Assembly (NCBI GenBank): GCA_002331485.1
Contig: DCYS01000012.1
Location: 53,841 to 117,840, forward strand
Length of the DNA: 64,000 nucleotides
Direction: 5' to 3'
Origin: Flavobacteriales bacterium UBA2104
GTDB taxonomy: Bacteria; Bacteroidota; Bacteroidia; Flavobacteriales_D; Crocinitomicaceae
Shown: positions 44,299 through 52,508 of the stretch, in pieces
How the letters are laid out: each line of letters begins with the position of its first letter
Numbering within the stretch: position 1 is the first letter of the stretch
Position numbers and translations under genes: made by a program
The notes under the pieces: generated by a model
Told to the model about the DNA's origin: nothing
The model's database searches: none
What the model saw: the letters and a program-made list of their open reading frames with translations, nothing else

Positions 44299-45498
44299 AT
44301 GAAAAAACTCTACTCAATGATGTTAGGAGTAGCACTCACTACTTCCTTATTTGCACAACAGAATATTACTTCTGTTCAGGATGGAAATGCAACAAACCCA
44401 TTGGTTTGGGATTGTACATGTATTCCTACACCAGATGATAACATCACAATTCAACATAACATTGTCATGAATTCTGATTGGATCGTGAACAATGGAGGAT
44501 CAATAACTATTGATGGAGGAGCTTCTTTTATTCAAGATGCACAATATCGAACAATTTTATTTGATGGCGGAGGATCTATGTTTACCAACTATGGTCAAAC
44601 TGAATTGACGAATATCGGATTTTCAAATGGTGCTGAAGGCCACAATCATAGTTCGCTAAGTCTGGATACTGCTCTATGGGTTGGACCTGGTTCAATGTAT
44701 ATGAATCATGGACTAACACAAAATGTAGATAGTACATATATTCAGGGAATGTTCATGAATGAAGGTACTTACGGTCAGGGTGATTTCCTGAACGAAGGAA
44801 TGATGTCTAATACAGGGTATATAACGGTTGATTCGTTGTATAACAATCAAGGAACGATCAATTCAACGGCTGGTAACATTATTACGGACGATTTTGCAAG
44901 CAATGGAACGGTTAACATCTCTGGAAGTTCATACATGATCATTACAAATGACTTTTTGAATGCAGGAACATTAAATCTTGCAGCAGGAAGAGATATTCGA
45001 ATCGGAAGTGACTTCCTGAATGCGAGTGATGCAGACACAGCACTAGTTGTCAATGATGGTTTGATCGAAGTGGGAAATGACTTTTCAAACATTGATACGA
45101 TCCGAGGATCAGGGTTGTTTTGTATTGCTCAGAACTCTTCCAATGCAGGCGATGTAATTGGCACACTCGATATTTGCGATAACACAGGAACAAGCATTTT
45201 TGATCTTAACACTGGAAATGTTGATGCTACAGTTACGAATTGTAATTCTGGTTGTAATGTTGGGCTGGAAGAGAATACAGAAATTGAGATATCTCTTTAT
45301 CCAAACCCTGTATCAACTAAATTGAATATAGACGGAATAGCGTCAGGTCAAGTTGTTATAACAGACGTTATGGGGAATGAAGTTCACAATTCTTCATTTG
45401 AAAATCAGATCGATGTTAGCAAACTTAAAACAGGAGTATATTTCACGACAGTATTCTACAACAATAATAAACAGACACTGAAGTTTATTAAACGATAA
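44299..45498 (+). CDS. Secreted beta-helix-like protein with type IX sorting domain
   Basis: The 399-residue precursor has a signal peptide (MKKLYSMMLGVALTTSLFAQ). A repetitive Asn/Gly/Thr-rich region follows (about 60-300), with units such as FMNEGTYGQGDFLNEGMMSN and NNQGTINSTAGNIITDD, which suggest a right-handed beta helix. A Cys-containing segment is near 290-325 (TLDICDN, VTNCNSGCNVG). The C-terminus is a type A T9SS sorting domain (EISLYPNPVSTKLNIDG, LKTGVYFTTVFYNNNKQTLKFIKR shown by its ends). The protein should be exported to the cell surface and may act in adhesion. A strong terminator follows. Confidence 0.88.
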   Translation: MKKLYSMMLGVALTTSLFAQQNITSVQDGNATNPLVWDCTCIPTPDDNITIQHNIVMNSDWIVNNGGSITIDGGASFIQDAQYRTILFDGGGSMFTNYGQTELTNIGFSNGAEGHNHSSLSLDTALWVGPGSMYMNHGLTQNVDSTYIQGMFMNEGTYGQGDFLNEGMMSNTGYITVDSLYNNQGTINSTAGNIITDDFASNGTVNISGSSYMIITNDFLNAGTLNLAAGRDIRIGSDFLNASDADTALVVNDGLIEVGNDFSNIDTIRGSGLFCIAQNSSNAGDVIGTLDICDNTGTSIFDLNTGNVDATVTNCNSGCNVGLEENTEIEISLYPNPVSTKLNIDGIASGQVVITDVMGNEVHNSSFENQIDVSKLKTGVYFTTVFYNNNKQTLKFIKR

Positions 45499-45515
45499 AT
45501 TAAATTGAACGAAAT

Positions 45516-45552
45516 AAAAAAGGGCGATTTCAAATGGAAACCGCCCTTTTTT
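45516..45552. terminator. Bidirectional Rho-independent terminator
   Basis: A 16-base stem with one A-C mismatch (A6-GGGCG-ATTTC against GAAAC-CGCCC-T6) closes a 5-base loop. The A-run on the left and the T-run on the right let it serve both the T9SS gene and the converging thioesterase gene. Confidence 0.9.
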
Positions 45553-45568
45553 AATTGAATACTTCAAA

Positions 45569-46084
45569 TTACTCCTCAACAAAGAGCTTTTTCAATTCCG
45601 TTGCCTCTGATGGATCCATTTTACCAGCGAGAATAAGACTTAACTGTTTTCTTCTTAATGCTCCATCATATCGGTCTTTTTCCTCCGAAGTCTCTGGGTC
45701 GATCTGCGGAACACTAATCGGTCCACCATTCTGGTCTACCGCAACAAACGTATAAATTGCTTCGTTGCGTTTTACGCGCTTACCAGAAACTTGATTTTCA
45801 ACATATACATCAATGAAGACTTCCATTGAACTACGAAACGCTCTCGAAACTTTTGCTTCAAGTGTCACTACTGATGATTCCTTGATCGGCTTACCAAAGG
45901 AAACATTGTTTACTGATGCAGTTACCACTACCCTCCTACAATGTCTTTGTGCAGCCACTGCAGCTGTAACATCCATCCAGGCCAACAACTGTCCACCAAA
46001 TAAATTACCATGGGGATTCGTATCATTTGGAAGTACGACCTTCGTAGAGATCGTTCTGGATTCTGACGGTTTTTTTGCATTCAT
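45569..46084 (-). CDS. Acyl-CoA thioesterase (hotdog fold, YciA/BACH-like)
   Basis: The 171-residue hotdog protein hydrolyses acyl-CoA thioesters in the cytoplasm. The signature segment HGNLFGGQLLAWMDVTAAVAAQRHC (about residues 22-46) carries the family's Asn24 and Asp35. Other strands are VTASVNNVSFGKPI and SSMEVFIDVYVE. The length and motif fit YciA/ACOT4HBT enzymes, which act on a broad range of acyl-CoAs. It is monocistronic, converging on the T9SS gene across a bidirectional terminator, and diverges from hemJ. Confidence 0.93.
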   Translation of the reverse strand: MNAKKPSESRTISTKVVLPNDTNPHGNLFGGQLLAWMDVTAAVAAQRHCRRVVVTASVNNVSFGKPIKESSVVTLEAKVSRAFRSSMEVFIDVYVENQVSGKRVKRNEAIYTFVAVDQNGGPISVPQIDPETSEEKDRYDGALRRKQLSLILAGKMDPSEATELKKLFVEE

Positions 46085-46216
46085 ACCACTACATTTTTTT
46101 ACAAAGGTAATACTAATATGACTTTTAAAATTATTTCAGAAGCTCGCTTTTCTGGCAATACGTTACAATTTCAACACATCTTTACCATCGTGTCGTCAAA
46201 TGTTTGAATTAGTCCT

Positions 46217-46224
46217 TACCTTTG
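46217..46224 (+). promoter_or_regulatory. -7 promoter element 4 bases before the hemJ start
   Basis: TACCTTTG matches TAnnTTTG and ends 4 bases before the ATG at 46229, the same geometry as at 24756. It implies a leaderless or very short 5' end. A -33 element is not obvious. Confidence 0.45.
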
Positions 46225-46228
46225 CCCT

Positions 46229-46777
46229 ATGAGTTTTGCAGTTGTCAAATCCTTACACTTGATCTTCATGGTGAGCTGGTTCGCCGGATTGTTCTATATC
46301 GTGCGACTTTTTATTTATCACACTGAGGCCCAGCGAAAGCCAGATGAAGCAAGAAAAATCCTTTCTGATCAATTTCAGATCATGGAAAGCAGGTTATGGT
46401 GGATCATCACTACACCAGCAATGATCCTAACACTGGTTTTTGGTTTTTGGATGCTTTACATATATGGATGGGAATGGTATAAGGCGAACATATGGATGCA
46501 TCTCAAATTAGGTTTTGTTGGATTACTACTAGTCTACCATTTCGTTTCTCAAAAGATCATGTTTGATCTTAAAAAAGGTAAGTTTAAATGGAAAAGTAAC
46601 GGACTAAGATTATGGAATGAAGTGGCAACTTTAGCCCTGGTTTCTATCATCTTCCTTGTTGTTATGAAAGACGAACTCAATTGGATCAAAGGGACAGTTG
46701 GATTTTTTGCAGTAGCAATAGCACTCATGATAGGAATAAAGATCTACAAACGTATCCGTTCAAAAAAAGCTGATTAA
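46229..46777 (+). CDS. hemJ: Protoporphyrinogen oxidase HemJ
   Basis: The 182-residue protein has four or five membrane segments and matches HemJ (UPF0093), the heme-pathway protoporphyrinogen IX oxidase used when hemG and hemY are missing. The conserved His10 (VKSLHLIFMVSWFAGLFYIVRLF) and the late Lys (IWMHLKLGFVGLLLVYH) are present. It starts a TAATG-coupled unit with tatD, and ansA follows within 3 bases. The three functions are not obviously linked. Confidence 0.9.
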   Translation: MSFAVVKSLHLIFMVSWFAGLFYIVRLFIYHTEAQRKPDEARKILSDQFQIMESRLWWIITTPAMILTLVFGFWMLYIYGWEWYKANIWMHLKLGFVGLLLVYHFVSQKIMFDLKKGKFKWKSNGLRLWNEVATLALVSIIFLVVMKDELNWIKGTVGFFAVAIALMIGIKIYKRIRSKKAD

Positions 46778-47553
46778 TGACTTACATTGATACACATGCT
46801 CATTTGTATGCCGATAAGTTCGTTGAGGATCGTGATGAAATGATCCAAAGAGCTATCGATGCAGGTGTAAAGAAATTATTCCTTCCAAATATTGACGAAT
46901 CAAGTATTGAAGGTATGGAGGCCCTGGTCGACAAATATCCAGGTGTTTGTTATTCAATGATGGGAATTCATCCCTGTGATATTGAAAAAGACTGGGAGGC
47001 TCAATTAGAACGAATCAAAGCGAAATTTGATCCTCAAAGACACATCGCGATTGGAGAGATTGGAATTGATCTTTATTGGGACAAAAGTCTACAAAAAGAA
47101 CAAACAGAAGCTTTCAGAGCGCAGATCAATTGGGCAAAAGAGGTTGGTCTACCTATTGTGATCCACTGTCGCGAATCCTTCGATGAGATTTTTGAAGTAC
47201 TCGATCAGGAAAATGATGATCGTTTAACGGGGATCTTTCACTGTTTTACAGGTACAGAGGAACAGGCGCAAAAGATCTTGAATTACGGTGGTTTTAAATT
47301 GGGCATTGGTGGCGTAGTAACTTTCAAAAATAGTGGTCTTGATAAATCGATAGAAAATATTGGTCCTGAAAACCTGGTGCTGGAAACAGATGCACCCTAT
47401 TTAACTCCTCACCCTCATCGCGGAAAGCGGAATGAAAGCTCATACATACCATTGATCGCTATGAAACTTTCCTCAATCTATGGAATGGATGAGGAAAAGA
47501 TCGGAAACATTACGAGCAAGAATGCGTTAGAGATATTCAAAATCGATCAATAG
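46777..47553 (+). CDS. TatD-family metal-dependent hydrolase/DNase
   Basis: The 258-residue TIM-barrel protein has the TatD metal motifs: THAHLY (His7, His9), GEIGIDLYWD, IVIHCRES, GIFHCFTG and VLETDAPYLTP. TatD enzymes are 3'-5' DNases or related hydrolases in the cytoplasm. The start overlaps the hemJ stop by one base; the asparaginase gene follows after 2 bases. The exact substrate of this member cannot be read from the sequence. Confidence 0.93.
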   Translation: MTYIDTHAHLYADKFVEDRDEMIQRAIDAGVKKLFLPNIDESSIEGMEALVDKYPGVCYSMMGIHPCDIEKDWEAQLERIKAKFDPQRHIAIGEIGIDLYWDKSLQKEQTEAFRAQINWAKEVGLPIVIHCRESFDEIFEVLDQENDDRLTGIFHCFTGTEEQAQKILNYGGFKLGIGGVVTFKNSGLDKSIENIGPENLVLETDAPYLTPHPHRGKRNESSYIPLIAMKLSSIYGMDEEKIGNITSKNALEIFKIDQ

Positions 47554-47555
47554 CA

Positions 47556-48584
47556 ATGGAGTCAAAAGTACTACTCATATATACAGGAGGAACCATCGGG
47601 ATGATAGAAGAACCCGAAACTGGCGTGCTTACGGCTTTTGATTTTGATCATCTTAGTAATCAAATACCTGAACTCTCGAGGCTCAATATGGAGTTGAAAG
47701 CCGTTTCGCTTGGTATGCCAATTGATTCTTCAGATATGAACCCTGAGATCTGGCAGGATATTGCTCAGCTCATCGTAGATAATTATGAAGACTATGATGG
47801 ATTTGTTGTTCTACATGGTTCTGATACTATGGCGTTTACAGCAAGTGCATTGAGCTTTATGCTTCAAGGACTTCGTAAGCCTGTGATCTTAACTGGGTCA
47901 CAACTTCCTATTGGTACCATTAGAACTGATGGTAAGGAGAACTTGATCACATCTATAGAAATTGCAGCAGCAAAAGATAATGAAGGAAATGCGATCGTTA
48001 GTGAAGTAGCCATATACTTTGAATATTCGCTTTATCGCGGAAATCGAACAACGAAAGTTTCAGCGAATGCCTTTGAGGCCTTTTTATCTCCAAACTATCC
48101 AGAATTAGCTGTGGCCGGCGTAGATATTCGTTTTGATACGAACGCTTTACTGAAGACTCGAAAAAGACAACTTCGCTTTAATCCAAAAATGGATGATCGA
48201 GTTGCATTGATGAAGATCTTTCCGGGGTTCTCAACTAAAGTTTATGAGCGATTATTCGACATTGAGCAAACGCGAGCTGTTGTCATTGAATCATTTGGAT
48301 CGGGTAATGTCCCAAACAATAGTTCATTTTATGATATGATCGACAATTACATCCAGGATGGTGGTATAGTGATCAACACTACTCAGTGTTATACTGGGAA
48401 TGTGGAACAAGGTAAGTACGCAAACAGTACAACATTTAATAAGTTGGGAGTGGTTAGTGGCAGCGACATCACAACAGAGGCGGCGATCACTAAGATCATG
48501 TATTTATTGGGGAATTGCACTTCAACAGAAGAGGTCAAAACACTATTTGCTCAGTCACTTGTTGGCGAAAAGAATGAAAGTTAG
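47556..48584 (+). CDS. Type I L-asparaginase
   Basis: The 342-residue protein hydrolyses L-asparagine to aspartate and ammonia. The two threonine-centred motifs are intact: LLIYTGGTIGMIEE (nucleophile region, Thr13) and VVLHGSDTMAFTASALSFM (second Thr with Asp). No signal peptide is present, so it is the cytoplasmic type I form. The last 300 bases carry only shadow frames. It ends a tightly spaced run hemJ-tatD-asparaginase. The 149 bases before the tRNA gene hold no other gene. Confidence 0.93.
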   Translation: MESKVLLIYTGGTIGMIEEPETGVLTAFDFDHLSNQIPELSRLNMELKAVSLGMPIDSSDMNPEIWQDIAQLIVDNYEDYDGFVVLHGSDTMAFTASALSFMLQGLRKPVILTGSQLPIGTIRTDGKENLITSIEIAAAKDNEGNAIVSEVAIYFEYSLYRGNRTTKVSANAFEAFLSPNYPELAVAGVDIRFDTNALLKTRKRQLRFNPKMDDRVALMKIFPGFSTKVYERLFDIEQTRAVVIESFGSGNVPNNSSFYDMIDNYIQDGGIVINTTQCYTGNVEQGKYANSTTFNKLGVVSGSDITTEAAITKIMYLLGNCTSTEEVKTLFAQSLVGEKNES

Positions 48585-48733
48585 AAACGGCACTTTCTCA
48601 ACCGTATAATCAACCTTTACAACCACACAATCAACCGTATATTACTTAATTATTAAGATAGCCAGCGCTTTACTCTGTGGATTAATATTTTTTTGTACTT
48701 TAGCCCGTCGAAAAGGATCAGGTCCTTTTAGTT

Positions 48734-48826
48734 GGAGAGGTGCAGGAGTGGCTGAACTGGCTCGCCTGGAAAGCGAGTGTTCCGATTGTATCGGAACCGA
48801 GGGTTCGAATCCCTCTCTCTCCGCCA
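48734..48826 (+). tRNA. tRNA-Ser (anticodon GGA)
   Basis: The acceptor arm GGAGAGG pairs with TCTCTCC (one G-T), followed by G and an encoded CCA. The anticodon stem CTCGC/GCGAG encloses CTGGAAA, giving anticodon GGA. The long variable arm (GTTCCGA/TCGGAAC) and T arm (GAGGG TTCGAAT CCCTC) confirm a class II serine tRNA. A -7-like TACTTTAG lies at 48696, and a 7-base hairpin (AAAAGGA/TCCTTTT, 48711-48729) sits in the leader. A minus-strand frame across this gene is a known false ORF. Confidence 0.95.
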
Positions 48827-48902
48827 TTGGACTTGTAAATTTTTGGTTAAATTTGAATAATTAATAATTTTACGGAAACGATTAATTTTTAATCTTTGGA
48901 AC

Positions 48903-49781
48903 ATGAAAAAAATAGTTAGTTCTTTAGTAGTAGCTGGAATGTTGACATTCAGCTTTAGTAATTTCACAAACGCTCAGGAGGAACCTGCAGCAGAAGGAGA
49001 CAGTACAGAAATGGCGGAAGGAATGGAAGCCGATTCTGGAGCAGTTGAAAACACAGAACCTGTTGAAGAGACAGATCTCGAGGCTCAGGAAGAAGTAGTA
49101 TCAACTACTGATGATGCGGCCGAAGAAGAAAGCACTGATGAGGAAGCTGGATTCACGTCAACATTGAAAAAGAAGTTCATTGAGGGTGATCCTTTCTGGA
49201 TGGGTATTGTATTGATCGCGTTGATCATTGGTATTGCTCTTTGTATCGAGCGTATCGTATACCTTAACCTTTCTTCAATTAACACAAAGAAATTCATTGC
49301 AGCGATCGAAGATGCGCTTGCTAGTGGAGGTGTTGAGGAAGCAAAAGAAATTTGTAGAAATACACGTGGACCAATTGCTTCGATCTTCTACCAAGGTTTA
49401 TCAAGAACTGACGAAGGACTAGAGGCTGTTGAAAAAACAGTTGTAGCATACGGAGGTGTTCAAATGGGACTATTAGAGAAAGGTGTTTCTTGGATCTCAT
49501 TGTTTATTGCACTTGCGCCAATGCTTGGATTCATGGGTACGGTAATCGGTATGATCCAGGCCTTTGAAAAAATCGTTGAAGATGGTCAGGTATCTCCAAT
49601 TACAGTTGCCGGTGGTATTCAGGTAGCACTTTTGACAACAGTATTCGGTTTGATCTCTGCAATCATCCTTCAGATCTTTTACAACTACATCGTTTCTAAA
49701 GTAGACGGTATTGTAAATGAAATGGAGAATGCATCTATCACATTAGTTGATATGATGATCAAGTACAAGATCGCTAAGTAA
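48903..49781 (+). CDS. exbB: ExbB/TolQ/MotA-family proton channel
   Basis: The 292-residue protein starts with a signal-like segment (1-24) and a highly acidic, low-complexity region of about 65 residues (Glu, Ala, Asp, Thr). Three membrane segments of the ExbB family follow (about 97-117, 195-215, 235-255). The core motifs are ALAPMLGFMGTVIGMIQAF and VAGGIQVALLTTVFGL. It forms a proton channel with the two ExbD proteins downstream and powers TonB-dependent transport or the Tol system. The acidic extension is seen in other Bacteroidota ExbB proteins. The operon runs to 51646. Confidence 0.93.
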   Translation: MKKIVSSLVVAGMLTFSFSNFTNAQEEPAAEGDSTEMAEGMEADSGAVENTEPVEETDLEAQEEVVSTTDDAAEEESTDEEAGFTSTLKKKFIEGDPFWMGIVLIALIIGIALCIERIVYLNLSSINTKKFIAAIEDALASGGVEEAKEICRNTRGPIASIFYQGLSRTDEGLEAVEKTVVAYGGVQMGLLEKGVSWISLFIALAPMLGFMGTVIGMIQAFEKIVEDGQVSPITVAGGIQVALLTTVFGLISAIILQIFYNYIVSKVDGIVNEMENASITLVDMMIKYKIAK

Positions 49782-49835
49782 GCGGCAAGTACTTCAGAAA
49801 TTAAACGAATTGATAATTAAACAACCATTATAATT

Positions 49836-50321
49836 ATGGGAAGTGAAAAGAAATTAAACATTCTGGGGATCATCATTAAGGTGATCATCATTGCCCCAGC
49901 TCTTATCGCAGGTTTATTAGTGATGGGTTCTGGTGTAAATGCAGAAAGTCCGGAAATGGAACAGCAAGCATTTATGGATAGTGTATCCTTTGGTGCTGTA
50001 ACGAACATAAGTTTCATCGCTATTATTGCGGCAGTTGTGCTTATACTTGGATTCTTTGCAATTCTTTTAGCTACTCGTCCTGGAACAGCGATCAAATCGA
50101 TTCTTGGAATCATTATCGCGGCAGTGGTATTCTTTATCCTTTATTCTGTAGGAACAACGGATACCGTTGAATCACTGAACGTTCAAGGAGGGATCTCAGC
50201 GAGTGAATCGACAATGAACTTCACTCATGCGGGTATCTGGACCGCGATCATCGGAATGGTGATCAGTGCAGTACTTGCGTTATTCATGGGATTCATTATG
50301 AAACTAGTTAGAAACATATAA
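49836..50321 (+). CDS. Membrane protein of the ExbB/ExbD operon (161 aa)
   Basis: The protein has four likely membrane segments (about 11-30, 53-73, 83-100, 131-155). The loop between the first two carries an acidic stretch (NAESPEMEQQ). It sits 54 bases after exbB and 2 bases before the first exbD, and genes of this type lie in the same place in other Bacteroidota. I know no function for it. It probably belongs to the same energy-transducing complex. Confidence 0.72.
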   Translation: MGSEKKLNILGIIIKVIIIAPALIAGLLVMGSGVNAESPEMEQQAFMDSVSFGAVTNISFIAIIAAVVLILGFFAILLATRPGTAIKSILGIIIAAVVFFILYSVGTTDTVESLNVQGGISASESTMNFTHAGIWTAIIGMVISAVLALFMGFIMKLVRNI

Positions 50322-50323
50322 GG

Positions 50324-51124
50324 ATGGCAAAGCGAGAAGCACCAGAAATTAACGCAGGATCGATGGCGGATATCGCCTTCTTGCTACTCATCTTTTTCCT
50401 TGTGACAACCACAATGGACAAGGATACTGCATACCTGCGTAAAATTCCAAAGAAGGTTGAGAATGTAGATTCTCCTCCAGTTCAGAAAAAGAACATTTAT
50501 AAGATCGTTATCAATAGTAAGCAACAGATTCAGGCACGAGATTCTGTAATCGACATCAGCGAGATCGAAAGTCTTAATGGTAGAATTAAGCACTTCTACT
50601 TAGTGAATCGAGATAAGAAAACAAATCGTGAGCAGAACTATCCTTATTATGCATTCGGTACAAAAGAGCTTTATCAGACAAATCTTGATAACAACTACAA
50701 TAAGTTAGATGCTCTTGAAGCTCAGGAAGAGATGACAGAGAAGATCGAGAAAACCATTGAGCAGACCATGGTTGCCATTGAAAAATGGAATGAAAAACTC
50801 GATATGATCACGATGTTCTCTAAATACAGTGGTAAGCGTGAAATGCCTGAGATCGCATTCGAGGCACACGTTAGATTAGAGTCTTTCATTGATACTGATT
50901 ACTCTGCATACGTAGCTGTTCAATCTGAGGTTCAGAAGGCAGTTACCGAATTGCGTAATGAAGAATCGGAAGCCCTGTTTGGAATAACGTACTCGGCAAT
51001 GAAGAAGTATTACCAACAAAATTTGTTGGAGGATACTCCGAAAGTGCGAGAGTATAGAGAGAAAATGGATTTGATAGAAAACTTGTTTCCACTTCGAATC
51101 ATTGAAGTGAAACCAAATAAGTAA
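50324..51124 (+). CDS. exbD: ExbD/TolR-family protein, long form
   Basis: The 266-residue protein has the N-terminal ExbD helix with the essential Asp in SMADIAFLLLIFFLVTTTM. The periplasmic part is about 230 residues, well above the usual 110. It includes a helical stretch (EEMTEKIEKTIEQTMVAIEKW) and the ExbD-type end (YSAMKKYYQQNL). It would couple the proton flow of ExbB to movement of TonB or a similar partner. The next exbD starts 3 bases later. The extra helical region sets it apart from classic ExbD. Confidence 0.88.
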   Translation: MAKREAPEINAGSMADIAFLLLIFFLVTTTMDKDTAYLRKIPKKVENVDSPPVQKKNIYKIVINSKQQIQARDSVIDISEIESLNGRIKHFYLVNRDKKTNREQNYPYYAFGTKELYQTNLDNNYNKLDALEAQEEMTEKIEKTIEQTMVAIEKWNEKLDMITMFSKYSGKREMPEIAFEAHVRLESFIDTDYSAYVAVQSEVQKAVTELRNEESEALFGITYSAMKKYYQQNLLEDTPKVREYREKMDLIENLFPLRIIEVKPNK

Positions 51125-51127
51125 GAT

Positions 51128-51646
51128 ATGTCAAAGTTTAGAAAAAAAGACGGTAAAGGAGCTCCAGGGATTAATACATCATCCCTCCCGGATATTGTAT
51201 TCATGCTTTTGTTCTTCTTCATGGTTGCAACTACAACCAAAGAAATAGATCCGTTAGTTCAAGTAAGACCAGCAACTGGTGTTGGACTAAATGACCTTAC
51301 TCCTTTTAAACAGCGTTCTGAGGTAGACTTTGTATACCTTGGTGAGCCATTGAGTGGAGATATTTCAAAGTTTGAAAAAGGTATTGCTATTCAATATGAT
51401 GGAATCATCCACAAAGATGGTATTGATCACATCGATGAATGGAAACAAGAAAAATTTGCGAGCAAACCTGCTGAATTCACTGCACCTCGAGAAGAAGTAA
51501 TTACTTGCTTCAAGGCAGACGAAACAGTACCTATGGGAATCATTTTCCAGGCTCGTGAGTTACTGGGTAATGCCAATTTCAACTCGATCGGTTATTACGC
51601 ACAAGAGAAAGGAAATAAACGCGATTACAACATTCGTCAACAGTAA
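51128..51646 (+). CDS. exbD: ExbD/TolR-family protein, second copy
   Basis: The 172-residue protein has the same ExbD helix with the essential Asp (SSLPDIVFMLLFFFMVATT). The C-terminal periplasmic domain includes the typical MGIIFQARELLGNANFNSIGY. It follows the first exbD by 3 bases. Two different ExbD subunits in one operon suggest a heteromeric channel, as is usual in Bacteroidota. The convergent CPBP gene begins after one base. Confidence 0.9.
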   Translation: MSKFRKKDGKGAPGINTSSLPDIVFMLLFFFMVATTTKEIDPLVQVRPATGVGLNDLTPFKQRSEVDFVYLGEPLSGDISKFEKGIAIQYDGIIHKDGIDHIDEWKQEKFASKPAEFTAPREEVITCFKADETVPMGIIFQARELLGNANFNSIGYYAQEKGNKRDYNIRQQ

Positions 51647-51647
51647 A

Positions 51648-52508
51648 TTATGTTGTAGTTCGCTTTCTAAAGAACTGATAATAGAGCAGTCCCATCAGCA
51701 GCAATGTTGATGGGATTGTTGTTTTAGGATCAATGTTCTCCATCCAGGTTGGAAAGCTCTCTGTTGACAACCACCATAAGTTGATGATATTATTCAACCC
51801 GTGAAGAATTACACCAGTCCATATATTAACACTGAAATAGTAGATCATTCCAAGCGCTAGTCCAAAAGTAAAAAGTGGCAGAAACTGTAAATAATTGAAA
51901 TGAAGGATAGCAAATATAAAAGCACTACCGATCAAACTAACCCAAAGTTGTTTGGTATAACTTAGCATGTGTCCAAATAGTAATCTTCGGAAAGCAAATT
52001 CTTCTGAGACCCCAGTGATCACACCTATGATCAATACACCTATCCAAAAAGATAGATCACTGGTACTACCTAACAATTCAGACATTTGAGCATCGGAAAC
52101 GATCTTCTGCTGTTCTAATTCCTTAAAAACTCCAATTGACTCGGTAAACCAAATATTAATCTCACTGAAAAAAGGAAGCAATAAAAAAATGGAAACGAAC
52201 AATAAAACGGACCATGAAATTCCCTTGATATTGACTTTTCGTAGCTTGAGTTTAGAATCACTCCATAAGGCAAATAAAATGCCCGGAATAAGTAGAAAAC
52301 CAACTTGAAAGGGAAAGTAATACATCATCATAAACTGAACAGGAAAGTTCTTCTGTTGAATCATGATATCATCTAAAGGCATAGAAGGATACAAACTACT
52401 CGTGATCAAAGCGACCAACATAGATAGAATAATAAAAGAAACAGCTCCAATAAGTATCAAGACGATGAGCTGCATGAATGGAGAAAATCCCTGAAATCGA
52501 TCCTTCAT
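51648..52508 (-). CDS. CPBP-family intramembrane metalloprotease (Abi-like)
   Basis: The 286-residue protein has about eight membrane segments. The CPBP motifs are complete: SEEFAFRRLLFG (EExxxR), FAILHFNYLQ (FxxxH) and ILHGLNNIINL (HxxxN). Members are relatives of the CAAX protease Rce1 and cut near membranes; bacterial targets are mostly unknown. Its start overlaps the rodA stop by one base (TAATG), so it is cotranslated with the cell-wall elongation genes. This suggests a link to cell-envelope growth, which is inference. Confidence 0.88.
   Translation of the reverse strand: MKDRFQGFSPFMQLIVLILIGAVSFIILSMLVALITSSLYPSMPLDDIMIQQKNFPVQFMMMYYFPFQVGFLLIPGILFALWSDSKLKLRKVNIKGISWSVLLFVSIFLLLPFFSEINIWFTESIGVFKELEQQKIVSDAQMSELLGSTSDLSFWIGVLIIGVITGVSEEFAFRRLLFGHMLSYTKQLWVSLIGSAFIFAILHFNYLQFLPLFTFGLALGMIYYFSVNIWTGVILHGLNNIINLWWLSTESFPTWMENIDPKTTIPSTLLLMGLLYYQFFRKRTTT

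Noticed and set aside
48642..48827. Minus-strand frame reading MAEREGFEPSVPIQSEHS
   Set aside because: It lies across tRNA-Ser(GGA) and is the well-known false ORF produced by the complement of serine tRNA genes.
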